Part shown: positions 1 to 8,673 of the stretch, one piece after another
How positions within the stretch are numbered: position 1 is the stretch's first letter
How the letters are laid out: each line of letters starts with the position of its first letter
Assembly: GCA_945787635.1 (NCBI GenBank)
Contig: CALZIK010000052.1
Location: forward strand, 55,840-119,839
Source: Thermoanaerobaculia bacterium
GTDB lineage: Bacteria; Acidobacteriota; Thermoanaerobaculia; Multivoradales; JAHEKO01
Direction: 5' to 3'
DNA length: 64,000 nt
Position numbers and translations under genes: made by a program
The notes under the pieces: model-generated
What the model saw: the letters and a program-made list of their open reading frames with translations, nothing else
Database searches by the model: none
Told to the model about the DNA's origin: nothing

Positions 1-1
1 G

Positions 2-820
2 AGCGCCGAAGCCGGTCGCCTCGGCTGCAGCGAGCTCCCGCCGCGCTACTACCGTCATCTCTTTCAGGGCCTGCTGGCGTCACGGCTTCAGAACTTCCTC
101 AAAAGCGATCCCGCAGTCGACCTGTTTCCCGACGGGGTCGGCTACCGCGAGCACTTGCGCCTGAGCGTCTACCGGAGACCGTCCTTTCCGTACGTGCTTC
201 CGCTGTCTCCGACGATCCGGATAGGCGAAGTTCGCTTCGGGCTCGACAAGTTCGGCCATCTGTTCGGCTTCGGGCGCCGCTACTACAAGCACTACCTGCG
301 ACGGCTTGCCAGGGGCGACTCCCAAGAGGCGGCGATTCGAGTGGTGGTGCGCAGAGGCCTCCGTCAGGAGCGATTTTTCGTCGGCGGATGGGCCGACGGA
401 GTTTTCTCCTATGGCGACCTGGAAGCGAACTATCAGGGCATGGAGTTGGCTCGAGACTTCTGCGAAGGCGAAAATCCGCTCGTCGAGCGGGCCGTGGACG
501 CCTGGCGACGAAGGCGCGACGTCGATCTGCGCGAGTACGTCACGCCGTCCTTCGACGAGTCGTTCAACAACAATCACTATCCCGGCCCGCGGTGGAAGAA
601 GGTGCGTCCGATCCTCGAAGCCGAGTACTGCGATCGGTACTTCTCGCCGGTGGTCCAAGCGCGGCTGCGCCGCTATCGCATGATCGATCGTCCGAACTTG
701 TCGAAGCGAACGATCGAGGAGTACTTCGAGCGTAAGGGCAGGAATCCGCAGAAGAGCCACTCGATGGAGCAGATCTGCCGGCCGGATACGTCGCTTTCCG
801 CGGTGTCGAGCTCGTACTAG
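2..820 (+). CDS. Conserved hypothetical protein, 5'-truncated
   Basis: The reading frame is already open at the first bases of the window, so the true start lies upstream. A TTG at 155 is in frame, but the sequence before it is equally protein-like. About 272 residues are visible. The protein is rich in aromatic and basic residues, with a conserved-looking stretch around a DKFGHLFGFGRRYY segment and a later FSYGDLEANYQG segment. No transmembrane span or catalytic motif is recognisable. Exported proteins with a K-x-G-H-x(3)-G-x-x-Y-Y signature exist in other bacteria, but I cannot name the family or a function. It runs in the same direction as the DUF1684 lipoprotein gene 74 bp downstream. Confidence 0.75.
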   Translation, partial: SAEAGRLGCSELPPRYYRHLFQGLLASRLQNFLKSDPAVDLFPDGVGYREHLRLSVYRRPSFPYVLPLSPTIRIGEVRFGLDKFGHLFGFGRRYYKHYLRRLARGDSQEAAIRVVVRRGLRQERFFVGGWADGVFSYGDLEANYQGMELARDFCEGENPLVERAVDAWRRRRDVDLREYVTPSFDESFNNNHYPGPRWKKVRPILEAEYCDRYFSPVVQARLRRYRMIDRPNLSKRTIEEYFERKGRNPQKSHSMEQICRPDTSLSAVSSSY

Positions 821-894
821 GCGCGCACCTGCGGTTAGGCTCTCGCGCGCGGTCGCGGCTGTGCCCGGAGCCGAGGTTGAATTACACTCGAGCG

Positions 895-1836
895 ATGAAG
901 TGCTCGAAGATCGCTACCGCTTCGCTATCGATCGTGGTGCTCGCCATGGCCTGTTCACCGGCGGGTGAACCTCCGGTCGGCCCGGCTTTCCCGGCCTCTG
1001 CAACCGCTTCCGATCTCGTGTCCGAGATCAACCTCTGGCGCGCTGAGCGGGACGCGAGCCTCAGAAAGATCGACGGTTGGCTCTCCCTGGTGGGCCTTTT
1101 CTGGCTCGAGGAGGGTGACAACTCCTTCGGATCCGCCGAGGGCAACGCGGTTGTGTTCCCGGCGGACACGATCGACGCCTATGCCGGCATCCTGGTACGC
1201 GAAGGCCGCAAGGTCACCGTTCTGCCTGGAGCCGGAGTCGCGCTAGCGGCGGGAGGTTCGCCGGTTTCTGGCGCGACCGAGCTGTCGCTCGACACCTCCG
1301 GCGAGGGCCCCACCATCGTCGAGGCGGGGAGCCTGGTGTTCTACGCCATCGAGCGTGGCGACATGATCGGGATTCGGCTCAAGGACCGCGAGAGCCCGGT
1401 GCTCACAGGATTCACCGGCATGGAGTATTTTCCGATAGACGCGAGCTGGCGGCTCACCGCGCGCTATGAGCTCTTTGACCAGCCGAGAATCTTGCGAACG
1501 CCCAACGTGCTCGGCACGGTGAGCGAGGAGGAGATCGCCGGCGAGGTGGTGTTCGAGGTCGGCGGCGAGTCATACCGGCTGCTGCCTTCTGGAGACTCCG
1601 AGGGATTCTTTCTGGTCTTCGGAGACGGAACGAACGGCTCCGAGACCTACGGCGGCGGCAGGTTTCTCTACACCGGGCCGGTCGAGGCTGACGGTTCGGT
1701 GATCGTCGACTTCAACAAGGCCTATTCGCCGCCCTGCGTCTTCACTCCGCATGCGACGTGCCCGTTGCCGCCGGCCGAGAACAAGCTTCCGATCCGCATC
1801 GAGGCGGGAGAGAAGACTTTCGGCGGGGCTCACTGA
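895..1836 (+). CDS. DUF1684 family lipoprotein
   Basis: The 313-residue protein carries the DUF1684 pattern: an N-terminal WRAERDASL...GWLSLVGLFWL block, a central YELFDQPRIL region, and a C-terminal FNKAYSPPCVFTPHATCPLPP..NKLPIRIEAGEK block. This family is widespread but biochemically uncharacterised. An upstream TTG at 877 is in frame, but the ATG at 895 begins a compact type II signal (MKCSK, a hydrophobic run, then VLAMAC), so I chose the ATG. The predicted product is anchored in the envelope. The spacing of 182 bp to the next gene suggests a separate transcription unit. Confidence 0.88.
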   Translation: MKCSKIATASLSIVVLAMACSPAGEPPVGPAFPASATASDLVSEINLWRAERDASLRKIDGWLSLVGLFWLEEGDNSFGSAEGNAVVFPADTIDAYAGILVREGRKVTVLPGAGVALAAGGSPVSGATELSLDTSGEGPTIVEAGSLVFYAIERGDMIGIRLKDRESPVLTGFTGMEYFPIDASWRLTARYELFDQPRILRTPNVLGTVSEEEIAGEVVFEVGGESYRLLPSGDSEGFFLVFGDGTNGSETYGGGRFLYTGPVEADGSVIVDFNKAYSPPCVFTPHATCPLPPAENKLPIRIEAGEKTFGGAH

Positions 1837-2018
1837 CGGTCGGGGAGCCCGGCGGCGTAGCGAGCCCGTTGCGCAGCGCAAGGCGCCGGTTGATTGTCAA
1901 CCCGGCGCGCCCGAGCACGGCGCTTTTCTTGACACCACCAGAGGCCTGGGGAATACTCACGAGCCAACGGAAAAGACTCCTGGCTCGCTGTCTCCTCCCT
2001 TCCCGAAAGCCCGATTCG

Positions 2019-3341
2019 ATGCCGGAAAGACATGACGTCATCCTCGGTGGAGGCTTGGCCGGTCTGTCGGCGGCGTACTCTCTGCAGAGTGCAGGGCAGG
2101 ATCAGTGGCAGGTTTTCGAGCGCAACGATACACCCGGCGGCCTGGCTCGAACGATGGTCGTGGAAGGCTACCGCTTCGACTACGGCCCCCATATCCTGTT
2201 CACGATCGACGCCGAGATCAGGGAGTTGATTCAGGACCTTCTGGGCGAGAACTTCCACGCTCAAGATCGAGAAGCCTTCATCTACCATCACGCCCACGAT
2301 CTCTATACCCGTTTTCCGTTTCAGGCGCATCTTCACGGGCTGCCGACTTCGATCGTAGCTGACTGCTTGAACGGCCTCGTCGCCGCGGTCGAAAGCCAGG
2401 CCAGGGGCGAGTTCGAGCCGGCGAACTACCTCGAGTGGATGCGCGGATTTTTCGGCGAAGGGATCGCCGATCATTTGATGATCCCGTATGCCAAGAAGAT
2501 CTGGACCATCGAGCCGGAGCTGATGGACTTCAGCTGGATCGGCCGTCGCGTACCCACGCCCAACTACCAGCGGATCATCAGCGGCGCGCTCAGCGACGAG
2601 GTCGATCAGGTCGGCGCCACGGCGCAGTTCTGGTACACCAAACGCGGCGGGATCGAACCGTTGCCAAGAGCGCTAGCGGCGAGAGTCGACAATCTCCACC
2701 TCGAGCGCACGGCGGTCAAGATCGAGCTACCCGAAAAACGAGTCGTGTTTTCCGATGGTGCCGTCGTGCCGTTCCGGCGGCTGGTGTATTCGTTGCCGCT
2801 ACCGTTTCTTCCGCGCTTTGTCGACAACCTTCCAGGCGAGGTCGAGCGCGCCTGCGCCGGACTCGAGTATCAAGGCATCTACTGCGTCAATCTGGGAGTC
2901 GATCGCGAGAAGATCTCTGACAAGCACTGGATCTACTACTACGAGGACATCTTTCCCTTTCACCGCCTGTCTTTGCCCGCGAATTTCAGTCCCGATACCG
3001 TGCCACCGGGCAAGAGCTCGATCGCGACCGAGGTCGCGTTTTCGAAGTACCGGCCGCTGGACAGGGACACCGCGGTCGAAAAGACCATCGAGGCCCTCAA
3101 GGCGGCTCGGCTGATCCGTGAAGATGACAGAATCGAGCTGGTTCACACCGAAGAGATCTTCCCGGCCTACGTGATTTACGACTTGAACCACGCCAGGAAC
3201 GTGGAGATCATTCGGGGCTGGTTACGCGACAACGACATCTGGAACGTGGGCCGATTCGGAGAATGGCAGTACTTCAACATGGATCACTCGATGAGGAGCG
3301 GGCGGCGGGCAGCCGAGGAGATTCTGGCGCTCGAGAGTTGA
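2019..3341 (+). CDS. FAD-dependent oxidoreductase / UDP-galactopyranose mutase-like protein
   Basis: The 440-residue protein starts with a dinucleotide-binding beta-alpha-beta motif (ILGGGLAGLSAAYSL, about residues 7-21). It is followed by an ERNDTPGGLA element typical of amine-oxidase/UGM-type flavoproteins, and a DYGPHILF segment. The C-terminal VGRFGEWQYFNMDHSMRSGRRAAEEI is the usual FAD-contacting end of this superfamily. It is probably a nucleotide-sugar or protoporphyrinogen-oxidase-like flavoenzyme. The adjacent glycosyltransferases favour a surface-sugar role, but the substrate is not determined by the sequence. The frame is open further upstream to 1758, but the ATG at 2019 begins exactly at the conserved N-terminus. 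The stop overlaps the TTG start of the next gene (TTGA). Confidence 0.82.
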   Translation: MPERHDVILGGGLAGLSAAYSLQSAGQDQWQVFERNDTPGGLARTMVVEGYRFDYGPHILFTIDAEIRELIQDLLGENFHAQDREAFIYHHAHDLYTRFPFQAHLHGLPTSIVADCLNGLVAAVESQARGEFEPANYLEWMRGFFGEGIADHLMIPYAKKIWTIEPELMDFSWIGRRVPTPNYQRIISGALSDEVDQVGATAQFWYTKRGGIEPLPRALAARVDNLHLERTAVKIELPEKRVVFSDGAVVPFRRLVYSLPLPFLPRFVDNLPGEVERACAGLEYQGIYCVNLGVDREKISDKHWIYYYEDIFPFHRLSLPANFSPDTVPPGKSSIATEVAFSKYRPLDRDTAVEKTIEALKAARLIREDDRIELVHTEEIFPAYVIYDLNHARNVEIIRGWLRDNDIWNVGRFGEWQYFNMDHSMRSGRRAAEEILALES

Positions 3342-4279
3342 CCGAACCGCGAGCCGAGAGGCCTCAGCGCGATCCGAGCGCCAAGATTGCGGTCATCATC
3401 GTCAATTGGAACGCCGCGGAAGACACCCTCGACGTCCTTTCACAGCTCGACGGGGTAGCCGGGCCCGAGCTCAAGTACGTCGTTGTCGACAACTCTTCGA
3501 CCGATGATTCGGTGGCCCGGATGCGGGCTGCGCGATCCGATATCGAGCTGATCGAGTCCGGCGGGAATCCCGGATTCGCGGGCGGCACGGTCGCCGGCGT
3601 CCGCCACGCGGTCCGAAATCTCGACGTCGGCTTCGTGCTTTTTCTCAACAACGACATTCGCATCGATCCGGGATTCCTGCCGCCCCTGCTGAACGCCTGC
3701 TTGGATGCACGAGTGGCCGCCGCGGGGCCGAAGATCTTTTACGCCGAGCCTGCCGATCGGATCTGGGCAGCGGGTGGCACCCTGCGAGTGCGCGAGACGG
3801 TCACGCGCGAGCTCGGCCGCGGGCGGCGGGACGGGCCGCCGTTCGACCGCGCGGCCGACGTCACCTATCTGACCACCTGTTGCATCCTGATTCCCGTGGA
3901 TGTCTTCGAGCGAGTGGGTTTACTGGATCCGGTGTACTTCATCTGCGTCGAGGATGCCGACTGGTGCCGGCGCGCGACCGAAGCCGGATACCGGCTACGC
4001 TACGTTCCGGAGAGCAGCATCTGGCACCGGGTCGCGGTTTCCACCGGCGGCGGCTATACGCCGTTGCGCACGTTTCATACGGCGCGCTCCAATGCCCTCT
4101 TCGTTCGGCGCCACCACGGGCTCCCGGGGCTTGTCGGATATCTCCTCGCCAACGCCGTTGCCCTGCCGGTCGCGTTTCTGCGCGAGTTGCCGAAGGGCAA
4201 CGTTCGAGCGGTCTTCGCCAAGGCGAGGGGCATGTGGCGTGGCCTGTTCGACCCGCTGAGTGACCCGCCGCGGCTGTAG
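3338..4279 (+). CDS. GT2 family glycosyltransferase (rhamnosyltransferase-like)
   Basis: The protein has the GT-A fold hallmarks of family GT2: VAVIIVNWN-type strand, VVVDNSSTDDS, NPGFAGG, then LNNDIRIDPGF (DxD-equivalent), and a CVEDADWCRRA motif about 75 residues on. That arrangement is typical of WbbL-like rhamnosyl or related transferases that act at the cytoplasmic face. The frame is open back to 3263 inside the previous gene. The TTG at 3338 overlaps the upstream TGA as TTGA, giving 313 residues and translational coupling. The same overlap type occurs elsewhere in the window. The C-terminal tail contains one amphipathic or membrane-associated stretch. It converges with the GT-C gene that ends 25 bp downstream. 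Confidence 0.83.
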   Translation: MTEPRAERPQRDPSAKIAVIIVNWNAAEDTLDVLSQLDGVAGPELKYVVVDNSSTDDSVARMRAARSDIELIESGGNPGFAGGTVAGVRHAVRNLDVGFVLFLNNDIRIDPGFLPPLLNACLDARVAAAGPKIFYAEPADRIWAAGGTLRVRETVTRELGRGRRDGPPFDRAADVTYLTTCCILIPVDVFERVGLLDPVYFICVEDADWCRRATEAGYRLRYVPESSIWHRVAVSTGGGYTPLRTFHTARSNALFVRRHHGLPGLVGYLLANAVALPVAFLRELPKGNVRAVFAKARGMWRGLFDPLSDPPRL

Positions 4280-4304
4280 CCAGAGCGGTTGCACGGGAGT
4301 CGAT

Positions 4305-6203
4305 CTAGCCCCCGAGCCGGTAGACCTGGATCGGTCCCTGCTCGTAGACCACCCTGCCGTGGCGCGCCAGGAGCTCCTTCAGCACCGCGTCGGTGACCGG
4401 GTCGGAGAAAAACAGAATCTCATTGGTCGTCGTCGGTCGGCTCGGCGCGACCCGGTACTGCGCCCGGTTGACGAATACGTAGGCCACTCCAATCTGACGC
4501 AGCCTCTCCAGAGCCGTGGCGCTGCTCGGATCCGGCAGAAAGCCGCTCAGCACCGGTTGATCGAGGTAGCTGCCGGCGATGGCCGGCCGGTCGAGGTAGA
4601 AGATGCGGCTTTCCCCCACGACCATCACGACATCGGTGGCCTCGCTGTTGGCGTCGAGCCACCGGTACGCGTCGTAGTAGTCGTGGCCGGTCGCCAGATA
4701 GGTCTCGCGATCGTCGAAACCGAGCGCGACACCCACCGGATCGTAGTGCCGCAGAACCCAGACTGCCTGGCTGAGATTGATCCCCAGCAGGACGACGCAA
4801 CCCAGGATCACCGCTCGCCGCCCCCATCCTTCCCCAAAACCCTGGACACGCTGAGTGAGCCGGGCCAGCCCTTCGCCGCTCAGCCAGGATGCCGCCAGAA
4901 AAAGCGGTCCGAAGGCGCGCACGGTGGGGTGGAAGAGAACGGCAGCCAGGGCATACAGCCCGAGCACGACGCCCAGGGGCCAGAGTCTCCGAGCGGCTCC
5001 GAACAAGACGCCGAGTCCGAGAGGCAGGCACGCGATCCAGAGCAGGCCGATGCTTTCGTCGATGATGTCTCGGCGGCCCAGATAGCCGAGCCAGCGCTCC
5101 GCGGCGCCGGTCTCACCGCGGTAGTCGGTGAGGGAGCCGGCGCCGTGGGTCTCGGATAGCAAGGGATAGACGGGATTGGCGTGCTCGATCAGGTTAGTTC
5201 CGTACCAGGGAGCACAGAGCACGGCCACTGCGATCGCCGCGGCCGGAACCAGGCGCCGCGCTTTGCCCGAAAACCCCACCGCGAGAAGCGCCAGGAGCGG
5301 TAAGGCGTTGTATTTGACCGCGGCCGCGGCTCCCAGGAAGAGCGCCGCGAGGAGGTAGTCGTGGCGGGCCTTCGAGTCTCGGAACGACAGAATCCGGTCG
5401 AGGCCCAATGCGGTATACAGCAGGACGAACCAGTCGTTCCAGGCCCAGCCCGCGATCACGCAATAGGCCGGGATCGAGCACAGGATGATCGCGGCGAAGA
5501 TTCCGGCGCGGCGGTCGAACTCTCGCGTGCCGACCCGGATCACCACGACCACCGTCCAGAAGGCCGCAACCAGGTGCAGGACTTGCGCCAGAATCCCGGT
5601 GGCGTCGAGCTCGAGCGTCAAGCCGAAGAGCAGCTCGGCATGCTGCGGGAAGTAGGAGTGCAGGTTCCAGGGCATTTCGAAGGCCTGTCCCTGGAGCGCG
5701 AACTGTTTCGGCAAGGCCAGGTGATAGACGAGCGAGTCCAGGGACAGGGGCGGCGCGAGTGCCAGGAAAGCGGAGCAGGCGGCGAACGGCGCCAGAATCC
5801 ACGAGAGCGGGCTGCGAAGGCCGAGCTCGAGGTCGAGGATCCGCCAGCGCCGCAGCAGGAGAAGGGCACCCGCGGCCAGCCACGGCGCGGCGAAGAAGAT
5901 GTTCGGATACCAGAACGGAGCCATGAACCCCATTGCTGTGGCCGTCATCGCGGCGCCCAGCGCCCATGCCTGTGCCAGAGATACCGCCTCGACCTGCAAG
6001 CCCGAGCGCCGCCGGAGCGATCGAATGGCCAGCTCTCCCCAGCCGACGAATGCCGCGCTCACCAGAGTGACCTTGGCGGCGAGCACCAGGAGCCGGGGCG
6101 CGAGCTCGAACGGGTACGGAAAGACGAGCCGGCTACGAAGGAGAATCAGGCCGACGAGGACGGCGGTCCCCGCGAGGAGCAGGCGGTGAAGACGCTGGGC
6201 CAT
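4305..6203 (-). CDS. GT-C fold integral membrane glycosyltransferase (family 39-like)
   Basis: The 632-residue protein is dominated by hydrophobic segments, roughly a dozen membrane spans. After an early extracytoplasmic loop it carries SLDSLVYHLALPKQF and SYFPQHAELLF, resembling the acceptor/dolichyl-phosphate-sugar site region of PMT/ArnT-like glycosyltransferases. The C-terminal 130 residues form a soluble domain, as in this superfamily. The frame stays open to 6557, but the ATG at 6203 precedes a clean first membrane helix and lies 20 nt after the upstream gene's stop. It is the last gene of the 4305-10988 polysaccharide operon and would act on lipid-linked sugars. The specific donor is not predictable. 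Confidence 0.78.
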   Translation of the reverse strand: MAQRLHRLLLAGTAVLVGLILLRSRLVFPYPFELAPRLLVLAAKVTLVSAAFVGWGELAIRSLRRRSGLQVEAVSLAQAWALGAAMTATAMGFMAPFWYPNIFFAAPWLAAGALLLLRRWRILDLELGLRSPLSWILAPFAACSAFLALAPPLSLDSLVYHLALPKQFALQGQAFEMPWNLHSYFPQHAELLFGLTLELDATGILAQVLHLVAAFWTVVVVIRVGTREFDRRAGIFAAIILCSIPAYCVIAGWAWNDWFVLLYTALGLDRILSFRDSKARHDYLLAALFLGAAAAVKYNALPLLALLAVGFSGKARRLVPAAAIAVAVLCAPWYGTNLIEHANPVYPLLSETHGAGSLTDYRGETGAAERWLGYLGRRDIIDESIGLLWIACLPLGLGVLFGAARRLWPLGVVLGLYALAAVLFHPTVRAFGPLFLAASWLSGEGLARLTQRVQGFGEGWGRRAVILGCVVLLGINLSQAVWVLRHYDPVGVALGFDDRETYLATGHDYYDAYRWLDANSEATDVVMVVGESRIFYLDRPAIAGSYLDQPVLSGFLPDPSSATALERLRQIGVAYVFVNRAQYRVAPSRPTTTNEILFFSDPVTDAVLKELLARHGRVVYEQGPIQVYRLGG

Positions 6204-6223
6204 CGGCGAGATGTTACCGGGCG

Positions 6224-6757
6224 CTAGTTGCTCGGCTCGCGAGTGCGCGCCACGGCCGGCGCTCCGACCGCCACCGAACCCGGAGGCACGTCGGCGAGGA
6301 CCACCGAGTTGGCGCCGATGAACGAATCCGCGCCGACCTCGATGCCGCCGAGGATCTTGGCGCCTGCGCCCAAGGTGACCCGGTCGCCGATCCGGGGGCA
6401 GTCGCTGGTGTCGAAGCGGGCCTCTCCCAGGGTGACGCCTTGAAGGATCGTGCAGTCCTCGCCCACGACCGAGGTTCCGCCGATGACGATGCCGACACCG
6501 TGGGGGATGTAGCAGCCGCCGCCGATCTCGGCCTGCGGGACGATGTCGATAGCGCACAAGGCGATCGAGATCCGGCGAAGCAGGGCGGGCAGAAACGGCA
6601 CGCCCCAGCTCTTGAGGGTGTGGGCGCTGCGGTAGAAAACCAGCGCTTGAAAGCCGGCGTCGAGAAACACCGCATCGACCAGTGCCCGGCCGGTGCTCCA
6701 GCTCTTGATCTCAGTCAGTCTTCGGAAATCGCGCCCGAGGCGCGGCCACAGGTTCAC
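6224..6757 (-). CDS. Serine O-acetyltransferase-like hexapeptide acyltransferase
   Basis: The 177-residue protein has a short alpha-helical N-terminus and a left-handed beta-helix of hexapeptide repeats. The CysE-type core is IPHGVGIVIGG, followed by VGEDCTILQGVTLG, then PRIGDRVTLGAGAKILGGIEVG, and ends with VPPGSVAVGAPA. It is shorter than E. coli CysE (about 273 residues), like the CysE-like proteins seen in polysaccharide loci. The product may therefore acetylate a sugar rather than serine; the sequence does not decide. The GTG start at 6757 overlaps the stop of the deacetylase gene (GTGA). Confidence 0.82.
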   Translation of the reverse strand: MNLWPRLGRDFRRLTEIKSWSTGRALVDAVFLDAGFQALVFYRSAHTLKSWGVPFLPALLRRISIALCAIDIVPQAEIGGGCYIPHGVGIVIGGTSVVGEDCTILQGVTLGEARFDTSDCPRIGDRVTLGAGAKILGGIEVGADSFIGANSVVLADVPPGSVAVGAPAVARTREPSN

Positions 6758-7542
6758 GAGCGGTCCCTCACTCTTCGCAGGATGTTCAAAAAGCCCAGGC
6801 GAGGCATTCGCCGCCAAAGACCGTACCAGCCCGTGGCTTGCAGTTGAAACTCGAGCCGGCTGGCCCCCGGGGTGACGACCGCGCGCGGCAGAGCGAACCG
6901 GTTGCGCGCCGATACGCCGGAAATGCCGTGCACGCTGACCGCCGCTCGGTAGCCGGCTTCGCGAACCGCCGTCATGACGGCGTCGTTGAAGTGGGCATAC
7001 GGGTAGCAGAACGTCGCCACAGGGCTCCCGAGCGCGGCTTCGAGGTCCTGCTTGGCCCCGGCGACCTCGCGCGCGAGCTCGGCGGGGGCGATCGTGGTGA
7101 GGTCGGCGTGGCTCTGACTGTGACACCCGATCTCGAAGCCACGCGACGCCAGGTCTCGCAGCTCGTCCACAGTCAGCAGCGACTCGACTCTCTCGCCGCG
7201 GGCGCGGTCCCAGGCATTCTCGCCGCCGATCTGGCTCGAGACCGCGAAGACCGTCGCACTCATTTTTCGCCGCTCGAGCTCCGGCACGATGTGCTCGAGA
7301 AAACACTGGCAGCCGTCGTCGAAGGTCAGCACCAAGCAGCGGCCGGGTGGCCGGTCGCCGCCGCCGCTTCGATCGACCGCCTCGGCCAGGGAAACCGCCG
7401 AGAATCCCTTGCCGGCCAGCCAGTCGAGGTGATCCGAGAACTCGGCTCGGGACACGTAGCTTCTGGTGAAGCGGGGCTTGGGGTCGAACGGTTTCGGTTC
7501 GACGTGGTGATACATGAGGATCGGTTCGCGCAGCCGCCTCAT
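6754..7542 (-). CDS. Polysaccharide deacetylase (carbohydrate esterase 4)
   Basis: The 262-residue protein has the CE4 NodB-homology pattern. It begins ILMYHHV, has the catalytic/metal TFDDG at residues 73-77, an H-x(3)-H metal pair in GCHSQSHADL near residue 140, and FCYPYAHFN further on. These enzymes remove N- or O-acetyl groups from glycans. No signal peptide is evident, so it may act on cytoplasmic lipid-linked intermediates. It overlaps the upstream GT4 gene by 4 nt (ATGA) and the downstream acetyltransferase gene by 4 nt (GTGA). It is therefore translated as part of the polysaccharide operon, which pairs a deacetylase directly with an acetyltransferase. Confidence 0.9.
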   Translation of the reverse strand: MRRLREPILMYHHVEPKPFDPKPRFTRSYVSRAEFSDHLDWLAGKGFSAVSLAEAVDRSGGGDRPPGRCLVLTFDDGCQCFLEHIVPELERRKMSATVFAVSSQIGGENAWDRARGERVESLLTVDELRDLASRGFEIGCHSQSHADLTTIAPAELAREVAGAKQDLEAALGSPVATFCYPYAHFNDAVMTAVREAGYRAAVSVHGISGVSARNRFALPRAVVTPGASRLEFQLQATGWYGLWRRMPRLGFLNILRRVRDRS

Positions 7543-8654
7543 CGCGCTCGCTCCTCGACCAGCCGCGCGAACAGAGCCGCGTAGGCGTCTGCGGTGCGCG
7601 CGAACGGGAACGCCTCGGCCCTGCGGCGAGGTAGCAGCGCCCAGCTCTCGGCGGCGGCGGACTTCAGGGCCTCGACGTACCCGCTCATGTCGCCGTGACG
7701 AAAGAAGACGCCACCCTCGCCGATGACCTCGCGTCGGACCGCGTCATCTGGCGCCACGCATGGGGTGTTACAGGCCATGGCTTCGAGATACACGAGGCCG
7801 AATGCCTCGGTGCGGGAAGCCAGCGTAAAGCAATCCGCGGTCGCGAACCAGCCGGGAAGTGCGGATCGAGTCACGTGGGTCCTCAGATAGCGGCCCGGTC
7901 CCAGCCGCGCCGCGCCCAGCCGGTCCAGCCGGCCGGCTTCGGCGCCGTCCCCGAGCACGACCAGGCTTCCTTTGGAGAGGCCGGCGACCGCCTCGAGGGT
8001 CCGCTCGACTTGCTTGTGCTCGTCGATGTGGCCGACACAGAGAAACAGCGGCCGCTCGAGCTCGTCATCCAAAGCCGGCGGCGCCGGTGCGTCGGGCCGG
8101 AAAAAGTCGAGATCCACGCCGTGGGGGATGACCTCGATCCGAGCTCCCGGCGCGAGCGACTCGAGCTCGCTCGCGAAGCTTCGCGTGAAGACCACCGTCC
8201 GATCCGGCCGGTTGCGCGCGAAAGCGCCTTCCCATTTGGGACTGATGCCATGGGCGACGTCAACGAACGCTGACCCTCGAAAGCGCCGTAACATCCGGGC
8301 GGCCCATCCACCGACCAGCCCGCCCTCCATAACCACGACATCGAAGTGCCCTCGGTAGAGCTTGGGCGCCGCCGAGAGAGCGGCGGTGGCCCATTCGACG
8401 TTGATCGGGTCGAGGAAGACGGTGTCGAGGACCTTTCGCCCGAAGCGCGTAGCAGAATAGCTGCCTTCGAGCCACTTGCGGTCGCGCGCGATCGCACCGA
8501 CCCTGCGATGGGGAACATCCACGGCTCCGCGGCAAAACAGTGTCGGTTCGACACCGCGTGCGGGCAGCGCCCGGCAGAGATCGAGAACGAAGGACTCTGC
8601 GCCGCGCCGGACGACGCCGGCGCCGGGCATGACGAAGGCTGCTTGGATAGTCAT
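7539..8654 (-). CDS. GT4 family glycosyltransferase
   Basis: The 371-residue protein has a GT-B arrangement. The N-terminal domain begins with a glycine-rich GAGVVRRGAESFVLDL loop. The C-terminal nucleotide-sugar domain has FLCVGHIDEHKQVE and the E-x7-E signature in SRTEAFGLVYLEAMACNTPCVAP. It is a retaining, cytoplasmic enzyme that adds a sugar to the growing polysaccharide repeat unit; donor and acceptor are unknown. It lies 19 nt after the flippase gene and overlaps the deacetylase gene by 4 nt. Confidence 0.9.
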   Translation of the reverse strand: MTIQAAFVMPGAGVVRRGAESFVLDLCRALPARGVEPTLFCRGAVDVPHRRVGAIARDRKWLEGSYSATRFGRKVLDTVFLDPINVEWATAALSAAPKLYRGHFDVVVMEGGLVGGWAARMLRRFRGSAFVDVAHGISPKWEGAFARNRPDRTVVFTRSFASELESLAPGARIEVIPHGVDLDFFRPDAPAPPALDDELERPLFLCVGHIDEHKQVERTLEAVAGLSKGSLVVLGDGAEAGRLDRLGAARLGPGRYLRTHVTRSALPGWFATADCFTLASRTEAFGLVYLEAMACNTPCVAPDDAVRREVIGEGGVFFRHGDMSGYVEALKSAAAESWALLPRRRAEAFPFARTADAYAALFARLVEERAR

Positions 8655-8673
8655 GATCTGCGAAGGCTCGAGG

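Noticed and set aside
1758..2018. N-terminal extension of the FAD-dependent oxidoreductase gene
   Set aside because: The extension overlaps the end of the DUF1684 gene, is arginine-rich, and ends right before a normal Rossmann N-terminus with its own ATG.
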